From contig CABROF010000078.1 in assembly GCA_902472555.1 (NCBI GenBank), positions 1 through 12,025 of the forward strand: a DNA stretch of 12,025 bases, written 5' to 3'. The first letter of the stretch is position 1; each line of letters starts with the position of its first letter. The translations under genes and the position numbers were made by a program. Shown here piece by piece: positions 7,003 through 12,025 of the stretch. The notes below the pieces were generated by a model. The model searched no databases. It was not told the origin of the DNA and saw nothing but the letters and a program-made list of their open reading frames with translations. The stretch comes from UMGS1851 sp900555605 (GTDB lineage Bacteria > Bacillota > Clostridia > UBA1212 > UBA1255).

Positions 7003-9453
7003 TCAAATACGGTCAATCACCGCTTCATAGCCCTCCGGAACGCGGATATCCGCCCGGAACGCCTCCGGCAGAGACAGGCGGATACGCAAATGATGCTTTT
7101 CCGCGGTCCAGAATAAAGAAATGCTGCCGCAGCTTGTGCTGACTGTTCCGCGGGCCCAACGCAGGCCGCAGGGATGCGGCGCAATGGTTACGGTTTTATG
7201 CAGCTCATCCGGAATTCCAAGTCCTAAAATATCTCTCGTGAGGTGTACGCCGGTATGCGCAGTAAATCCGTGACAGCGGCTGGATGTGTCTATAATCTCA
7301 TTTTCCCACAGCGTACCGGGTCCTTCCCGCAGCTGGGGACCATAAATTGCCTTGATATCTGAAAACAGCTTTTCGTACTCGCCGAGACGCGCCAGCATAT
7401 CCAGCCGAATGCACAAGCCGATGAACAGACCGGCCCGGCCAATGTACGGCCGCGGCGCACAGGTAGGATCCGGTCCCATGCGATGGACAATTTCCTCTGT
7501 AATTGCCGGAATTTCATCCGGTGCATACAGCCCCGCCCACATTGCCGTATACTGGCAGGATTCCGAATAGAAGCCGCGTTTGTACAGTTGTCCGTTCTCA
7601 TAGGTCATCGAGTCGGCGATTCCGGGATCCGGCATGATCGCAAACGGGTCCAAGGAAACCAGTACATTTTTCATAACCGTCTGCATCTGGCGGCCCTGCT
7701 CCGCCCACGCTTCCACATGATACGCTTCTCCGAGCCGAATCAGCATATAGGCATAAAGCGCGTTGGCCGCCGTGGAAATCGGCTGATGATACTCCGGGTT
7801 GTTCGACAGAGACCAATCAATGAAAACAAACGGCAGATTTTCCAGCAGGCCGGAAGCGCCGATCAGCTCTTGGCTGCCTTCCACAAAGGCAGTTACACGT
7901 TTCCGGTATTTTTCTAAAAATGCCGTATCGCCGCTGCGCTCCGCATACTCACAAAGCTCTGCCATCAACCAGAAGGACCAGGTCGTAATTCCCGGACACG
8001 TATCATAATCCGGACGATGCGCAGGATATGTCTCAGGGAAAAACGCATGCCAGATTTTTTCGGCAGGAAACAAAAGAAAATTCTCAAGGAAAGCCCGCTC
8101 CACCTTTTGATCCCCCAGCATCATACGCGCGGCGCGTGCGGTCCAGAGAGAATCACACAGCCAGCCGCCGCGCTCCCGTTCCGGGCAATCCATAAAAATA
8201 TCAAGCGTATTCAGCAGAAGCGTCCGGCGTGCCGCCTCATAAAGACGGTTCACATCATCGTCGCTGCATTGGAAAGCGCCCTGCCCCAAATCCGGATAAG
8301 AATATGTGCGCAGGTGGATATCTGTCAGCGTCACCCGTACCGGCGGCGCCTCTGCCGCTTTTTCAGAAGGACGAAAATAAAATTTCAGATATCGTGTCAG
8401 GGCCGGCTCCATTGTCAGGAATGTATAGGTTCCGGGCTTTAAATGCAGCCGCGTGCAGGGATTGGCGCCCGCAGTATTTTCCGACTTCCGATCGTAAAGT
8501 ACATAGGTCTCTAAATGGACAATGTCAAGCACCCCCGCCCGGTCGCAGGTCACGGTAAAACCGATAAAGCCCAAATGCAGCTGTCCGAAATCAAAATGCA
8601 AATATAAAGAGGAATCGCTGTCCGTTCCCTCCGCGCAAATGCCGCCGTCAATATAATCTGCCCGGCCCTTCAGAGGCGTTTCCACGGTCCGCAGATAATC
8701 GTGGCGCGGCCGCTCCGGCAGTGTATCAAAGTATTCCGTCATGCCTGCTTCAAAAAAGGTGGGCGCCACCGGGATCGTTTCATCAATATAGGCGGATCCG
8801 AATTCTACCAGCCTTGCGGATGCAATCTTCTTTAGTTCCGGCAGCAGCATACCGCGCTCCAGCAAAACGGCGTTCCACGGCACCTCAGATACACGGTCCC
8901 ATTGTATGGCACCGGCCGGGCATGTCCGCCACAGCGTATAGCGCTCATCCAAATCATAAATTTCCGTATTCTGACGGCAGTGTGAGATGCGTTCGGACCG
9001 GGCATGCCGCTGCTTCAGGTGGATTCCGCGCCAGCTTTCATCCGTGGCCAGCACAATGCTGCCGTCTGCCTCCAGCTCCGCCCGCAGCACGCCCGGCTCG
9101 CAGGTAATATCGTTGGAGCGCTTCTGAAAGCCCTCCGCACAGCTGATAAGTTCAAAGGCCACCGCATTGGCGCCCGCATGAAAATACGCGGCAGCATCAA
9201 ATGCATCCACCCGCAGATAGCCCTCTGCTGTCCTGGCCGGACCGTGCATAACCATAACACCGTTCACATACAGTCGATAAAAGGAACGAGCCGTCACCCG
9301 AAACACGGCGCGCTCCGGCAGTTTTTCAAAAACAACATCCTGCCGGAAGCCTGCCTGAATATTGGGAATCTGTTCCAATCCCGTCAGGAATACAGGCTTC
9401 GCCCTTAAAAAAAACTTACTTGAATCTCCCATCTTCTCCATATGCTCTGCCAT
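7003..9453 (-). CDS. GH78-type alpha-L-rhamnosidase, intracellular
   Basis: Predicted to remove terminal alpha-L-rhamnose from plant or bacterial glycans or glycosides. From the start at 9453 it has 816 residues. An N-terminal beta-sandwich (FYRLYVNGVMVMHGPA, YLRVDAFDAAAYFHAGANAVAFEL) is followed by further beta domains, a six-hairpin barrel and a C-terminal beta domain. The GH78 acid motif reads DCPERERGGWLCD (422-434), Glu427 being the likely general acid, and TLWENE (Glu717) matches the general-base region, with SRCHGFTAHTGVHL after it. No signal peptide is seen, so the substrate is probably an imported glycoside. The frame is open back to 9693, but the first 80 residues are low-complexity Ser/Arg-rich and start upstream of the promoter; the ATG at 9453 with GGAAGGG ten bases upstream is preferred. 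The exact sugar specificity is not shown by the sequence. Confidence 0.85.
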   Translation of the reverse strand: MAEHMEKMGDSSKFFLRAKPVFLTGLEQIPNIQAGFRQDVVFEKLPERAVFRVTARSFYRLYVNGVMVMHGPARTAEGYLRVDAFDAAAYFHAGANAVAFELISCAEGFQKRSNDITCEPGVLRAELEADGSIVLATDESWRGIHLKQRHARSERISHCRQNTEIYDLDERYTLWRTCPAGAIQWDRVSEVPWNAVLLERGMLLPELKKIASARLVEFGSAYIDETIPVAPTFFEAGMTEYFDTLPERPRHDYLRTVETPLKGRADYIDGGICAEGTDSDSSLYLHFDFGQLHLGFIGFTVTCDRAGVLDIVHLETYVLYDRKSENTAGANPCTRLHLKPGTYTFLTMEPALTRYLKFYFRPSEKAAEAPPVRVTLTDIHLRTYSYPDLGQGAFQCSDDDVNRLYEAARRTLLLNTLDIFMDCPERERGGWLCDSLWTARAARMMLGDQKVERAFLENFLLFPAEKIWHAFFPETYPAHRPDYDTCPGITTWSFWLMAELCEYAERSGDTAFLEKYRKRVTAFVEGSQELIGASGLLENLPFVFIDWSLSNNPEYHQPISTAANALYAYMLIRLGEAYHVEAWAEQGRQMQTVMKNVLVSLDPFAIMPDPGIADSMTYENGQLYKRGFYSESCQYTAMWAGLYAPDEIPAITEEIVHRMGPDPTCAPRPYIGRAGLFIGLCIRLDMLARLGEYEKLFSDIKAIYGPQLREGPGTLWENEIIDTSSRCHGFTAHTGVHLTRDILGLGIPDELHKTVTIAPHPCGLRWARGTVSTSCGSISLFWTAEKHHLRIRLSLPEAFRADIRVPEGYEAVIDRI

Positions 9454-9484
9454 ATTGACCATTCCCTTCCGGAACGCCGCAGCA

Positions 9485-9499
9485 GCGGAAATTTTCCGC
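9485..9499. promoter_or_regulatory. Palindrome in the rhamnosidase leader
   Basis: GCGGAAATTTTCCGC is an odd-length palindrome with 7-bp arms around one T. It lies about 100 bp after the predicted transcription start and 32 bp before the ATG. It could be a repressor operator or a local fold near the ribosome binding site. No regulator gene is in the window. Confidence 0.35.
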
Positions 9500-9606
9500 C
9501 GGCTCTCACTGAATCTCGTTGCAGCACGATTTCGTTTCAGCATATTGGAGGGCGTCCGATTTTTATATTCGGCAGAGCCATAAGCAGTCTGCCGTTCAGC
9601 CAGACC

Positions 9607-9635
9607 ATCATAGCATCGGAACGAACGACATGCAA
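9607..9635 (-). promoter_or_regulatory. Extended -10 promoter of the rhamnosidase gene
   Basis: On the minus strand TTGCAT (9630-9635), a 17-bp spacer ending in TGC, and TATGAT (9607-9612) form a plausible sigma-A promoter with an extended -10 element. The start would be near 9600, leaving a leader of about 145 nt before the ATG at 9453. Its position rules against the far-upstream start of the open frame at 9693. Confidence 0.55.
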
Positions 9636-9729
9636 GCAAACTTTGCAGGCCGCCGGAGCCGCTCCCTCTCCGCGTTTCATCAGCGGAATCCACATTGGGA
9701 GCAGCCCTAAACAGCAGATTTTTCTTCTT

Positions 9730-11007
9730 TCAGACCTGCAGCGCCGCCACAGTCATAAGCGGCTCATTATCCGCATAAATCCTGGCGAACTGCGACAGCG
9801 GCAGCGGATTGACCCCATAGCCCGCTTCAATCGTATAGCCGGGCCGGTTATACGTTTCAATAAACCAATCCTTGTAGCCCGCATAGCCGGAAGCAGAAGG
9901 CGTAAGCTCCAGGGTATACCCGCTGGCCTCCGACAGCCGGGCCCCGATCTCATAAGAATTCGGCGGCTGATAATCGAGATATTTCCAGTAAATAACCTCT
10001 CCCTGGGTGTGATAGGATAATGTCAGCAGAAATTGATTGGCGCTTGTGTAATCTGCCATGGCGCGGCTTTCCGGTTCCGAAAGCGCAAACGGCCCGACAT
10101 AGTCCCGCGGCCCCGGCATAGTAAAGCCCTGGGCGAACTTAATATCCCGGGCCTGCTCCCAGCCTGCCGGATAATTCAGGTTCAGATCGACTCCGGAAAT
10201 ATTGGCCTTCCATCCGTTGGGGAACGCAATATCCGGATAATTCGCGGCCAAGGCCGCGGCAGCGGCATACGCCGTACCGGGCGCAATGGCTCCGGTTACC
10301 AGATCCACTCCGTCCGGATTTACCATAGGGATCAAATGAATCGTCGCATGCGCATAGACCTGCGCGGCAGGCGTTCCGGACAGCGTTCCGCCAAAGGCAT
10401 ACTGCTTTGCCAGCTGTTCCGCGTATTTCATTATTACCGGCGAGGTAATCCACTCATTGGCATGGTGGGAGGCATTGTACATCACATGGGACGGCCCGTT
10501 TCCGATCCGCAGCTCGTACAGAGGACGCCCCAGTACACTCCTGCCGATACGCCCCGTACCGACAAAGGGATATCTGGCCTGAATGCCCTCTATACACAAT
10601 TCCGCCAGTTCGAAGGAAAATCGGATGGTTTCCGGCACGATATCAAATGCAAGGGGGATCACGATCTGCTGTCCGGCTTGAAGCCGCAGCGGATCCGCCT
10701 CCGGATTCGCCGTCAGAATCGCCTGCGTTGTAATGCCATAGCGTTTTGCCAATCGGTAAAAGGTATCTCCCGGCTGTATTCTGTACGTAAAATACCCTGT
10801 CAGATACGGCCGCAGTTTTTTCCAGGTCTGCGGTCCCACGATTCCGTCAGGCGACAAACCGTTTGCCCGCTGGAAGCGGATTACGGCATTCTCTGTATTG
10901 GCGCCGAAAATGCCGTCCGGCACACCGGTCTGATAGCCTGCCCGATTCAGCGCCAGCTGCAGCATTTCCACCTGCGGACCGCGGGAGCCTCTTCTCAAAA
11001 GATCCAT
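9730..11007 (-). CDS. PG-binding, LysM and M14 metallopeptidase: gamma-D-glutamyl-diamino acid endopeptidase-like
   Basis: This 425-residue protein is predicted to cleave peptidoglycan stem peptides at the gamma-D-Glu-diamino acid bond. It has a peptidoglycan-binding type 1 domain at about 6-68 (GSRGPQVEMLQLALNRAGY, DGIFGANTENAVIRFQ), one LysM at about 74-117 (YRIQPGDTFYRLAKRYGI) and an M14 carboxypeptidase domain at about 125-425. Zinc ligands are His182 and Glu185 in HHANEW and His333 in LSYHTQGE; the catalytic Glu is Glu394 in YTIEAGYG. All are intact. There is no signal peptide, as in the Bacillus sphaericus endopeptidase I of this family, which is linked to sporulation, so it may act in the mother cell or after lysis. 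GGGAGG seven bases upstream fixes the start. It sits alone between two glycan-active genes on the same strand. Confidence 0.9.
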   Translation of the reverse strand: MDLLRRGSRGPQVEMLQLALNRAGYQTGVPDGIFGANTENAVIRFQRANGLSPDGIVGPQTWKKLRPYLTGYFTYRIQPGDTFYRLAKRYGITTQAILTANPEADPLRLQAGQQIVIPLAFDIVPETIRFSFELAELCIEGIQARYPFVGTGRIGRSVLGRPLYELRIGNGPSHVMYNASHHANEWITSPVIMKYAEQLAKQYAFGGTLSGTPAAQVYAHATIHLIPMVNPDGVDLVTGAIAPGTAYAAAAALAANYPDIAFPNGWKANISGVDLNLNYPAGWEQARDIKFAQGFTMPGPRDYVGPFALSEPESRAMADYTSANQFLLTLSYHTQGEVIYWKYLDYQPPNSYEIGARLSEASGYTLELTPSASGYAGYKDWFIETYNRPGYTIEAGYGVNPLPLSQFARIYADNEPLMTVAALQV

Positions 11008-11078
11008 TTATAAACCTCCCGATGATGATACTTCTATATATTGTATGCAAATCATCCGGGAGAACGTGCGCCGATGGA

Positions 11079-11104
11079 GAGCAGGTTTTATTGACTGCCT
11101 GCTC
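11079..11104. repeat. Short hairpin between the esterase and M14 genes
   Basis: GAGCAGG (11079-11085) and CCTGCTC (11098-11104) form a 7-bp stem with a 12-nt loop, 20 bp after the esterase stop. No T tract follows in the minus direction; on the plus strand it is followed by CTTCTTTCTG. It may weakly separate the two genes, but it is not a clear terminator. Confidence 0.35.
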
Positions 11105-11123
11105 CTTCTTTCTGCGGAATCGA

Positions 11124-11522
11124 TTACTTCAGGCAGAGCGGTCCGAAGGCAGGAAGCGCGTATCCTTTTTCATCCGTGACGTTGCAGTCCGGATTTCTTC
11201 CGTAACCATAATACAAAAAGCACGTTTCCAATGTTTCGCGGGGAATTCCTTCCGTGCGGACCCGTATCGTACTGCCCTCGAGCGAAATATCATAAATCGC
11301 ATTGGGCATGATATGCTGCTGCGCATCCGCCAGTGCAAAGCCCAGCGCCCGGGAGCCGGCACGAAGACTGCCGTGTACATTTTCAAAGTGCAGCACAAGA
11401 TCTGTCCGCCAGGGTCTGATCCGGTCTGCAGCAAGCGCCGCTTTGGCAAGCCGCATCCCCGCCGCAGCGCAGCGGTTCGCTCCGATACAGCAGACAGTAC
11501 ATGCTCTCCGCTGCATTTTCAC
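11124..11522 (-). CDS. Sialate O-acetylesterase, C-terminal part after a frameshift
   Basis: This frame carries the end of the esterase. From about 11459 downstream it fits the family: MRLAKAALAADRI, VLHFENVHGSLRAGSRALGFAL, and the closing YYGYGRNPDCNVTDEKGYALPAF, which resembles the usual NP-CN-N-G-PL-PF ending of SASA proteins. The residues upstream of that point in this frame are a shadow of the other frame. A GTG at 11522 could open it but has no convincing ribosome binding site, so it is better read as the tail of the upstream frame, joined near the GGGG run at 11457-11460 (…LRCGG then MRLAKAAL). Confidence 0.75.
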   Translation of the reverse strand: MKMQRRACTVCCIGANRCAAAGMRLAKAALAADRIRPWRTDLVLHFENVHGSLRAGSRALGFALADAQQHIMPNAIYDISLEGSTIRVRTEGIPRETLETCFLYYGYGRNPDCNVTDEKGYALPAFGPLCLK

Positions 11523-12025
11523 CGGTCAGCTGCTGTGATTCGCTGCATAAGTGGATTCCATCATCCAGACGATAAGCCACTGCGCTGATGGTGTCCAAAT
11601 CCGGAATCAGGTCCGGCATTTGCCGCTGCTGTTCCCGTACCTGGGTCCAGGCCGCGGACTCCGCGGCGTTTTCCGGCGCGGCCTGGCGCGCGATCTGTAC
11701 CTGTACAATGGGCAGGTTTTGCTGCATATCCGTCCGGCAGCTTTCCACAAAATATTTCATGCGCTTAGTAAAAGCCGCGGCCTGTTCCTCGTTATGCGTA
11801 TCGCTGCAGCCCTGATACCAGAACATGCCGCGTACATTTGATCCGTTTGCCCGGTAACGCCGCAGCATCGCGCCGTAAAAGCTGGCGCTTCCTTTTATCT
11901 TCAGATCCGGGTTCCAGCACCCCATATCCGTGCCGCCGTGGGCGCAGCAAAGCAAGCCCTGCGGCACGCCTAAAAGCGCGTACATTTTACGGGCAAAGGC
12001 AAGCCCCGGCCCGATGCCGACATTA
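11383..12025 (-). CDS. Sialate O-acetylesterase (SASA family), catalytic part, truncated by window edge
   Basis: SASA esterases remove O-acetyl groups from sialic acids or other sugars with an SGNH-type active site. The coding frame enters from beyond 12025 as NVGIGPGLAFARKMYALLG, so the ATG at 11985 is internal and the GDS-type nucleophile motif lies off the window. Visible family motifs are CCAHGGTDMGCWNP, GMFWYQGCSDT (many relatives have Glu in place of this Cys) and DGIHL, the Asp/His pair of the catalytic triad. The frame then loses homology at a GGGG run at 11457-11460 and stops at 11383. Dropping one G rejoins it to the correct C-terminus in the next frame, so this is a frameshifted gene or a base error. 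Whether the real protein is secreted cannot be judged without its N-terminus. Confidence 0.85.
   Translation of the reverse strand, partial: NVGIGPGLAFARKMYALLGVPQGLLCCAHGGTDMGCWNPDLKIKGSASFYGAMLRRYRANGSNVRGMFWYQGCSDTHNEEQAAAFTKRMKYFVESCRTDMQQNLPIVQVQIARQAAPENAAESAAWTQVREQQRQMPDLIPDLDTISAVAYRLDDGIHLCSESQQLTGENAAESMYCLLYRSEPLRCGGDAACQSGACCRPDQTLADRSCAAL

Noticed and set aside
9454..9693. N-terminal 80-residue extension of the rhamnosidase
   Set aside because: It is low-complexity, lacks family resemblance, and begins upstream of a good promoter; the ATG at 9453 has a ribosome binding site.
10033..11013. Long plus-strand open frame of 326 codons opposite the M14 peptidase gene
   Set aside because: It is antisense to a gene with intact catalytic motifs, is rich in Arg, Ile and Gly without recognisable domains, and has no ribosome binding site. 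It is a shadow frame.

Overview
The window looks like a chromosomal segment of a Gram-positive Bacillota, most likely class Clostridia. The signs are an AddA-type (not RecB-type) helicase-nuclease, a stand-alone glutamate formimidoyltransferase, a small protein resembling the clostridial DUF6514 family, a PG-binding/LysM/M14 cell-wall peptidase, and AGGAGG-type ribosome binding sites. The species cannot be named from the sequence. The left 700 bases are visibly AT-richer than the rest. No rRNA, tRNA, CRISPR array, intact insertion sequence, phage gene or replication origin was found.

Layout: (1) 1-697, an AT-rich leader with inverted repeats, a 93-aa DUF6514-like gene and a strong 12-bp hairpin, all before ftcD. 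(2) 698-1591, ftcD on the plus strand, converging on addA. (3) 1621-6861 on the minus strand, a two-gene unit: a membrane-anchored SH3b/amidase-3-like protein (TTG start) overlapping addA by 17 bp. (4) 7003-9453 on the minus strand, a GH78-type alpha-L-rhamnosidase with its own extended -10 promoter and a GC-rich hairpin terminator. (5) 9730-11007 on the minus strand, a PG-binding/LysM/M14 gamma-D-glutamyl-diamino acid endopeptidase-like gene. (6) 11124-12025 on the minus strand, the 3' part of a sialate O-acetylesterase (SASA) gene that runs off the right edge.

Two genes are interrupted. addA carries an extra 32 bp (a 13-bp direct repeat plus 19 bp of unrelated sequence) right after helicase motif Ia; removing it restores a perfect AddA reading frame. 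The SASA gene has an apparent +1 frameshift in a GGGG run. The amidase-like protein cotranscribed with addA keeps the fold and the catalytic Glu but appears to have lost all three zinc ligands, so it looks like a pseudo-enzyme. AddA also has a tandem 36-bp repeat (12 residues per unit) in an inter-domain linker.

The genes do not form one pathway. They cover histidine catabolism (ftcD), recombinational repair (addA), cell-wall binding or turnover (amidase-like, M14 peptidase) and glycan trimming (rhamnosidase, SASA esterase), which would suit an anaerobe living on plant or host glycans. I saw no convincing new multi-gene system. The observations most worth checking are the 32-bp addA interruption, the degenerate amidase coupled to addA, and the AddA linker minisatellite.
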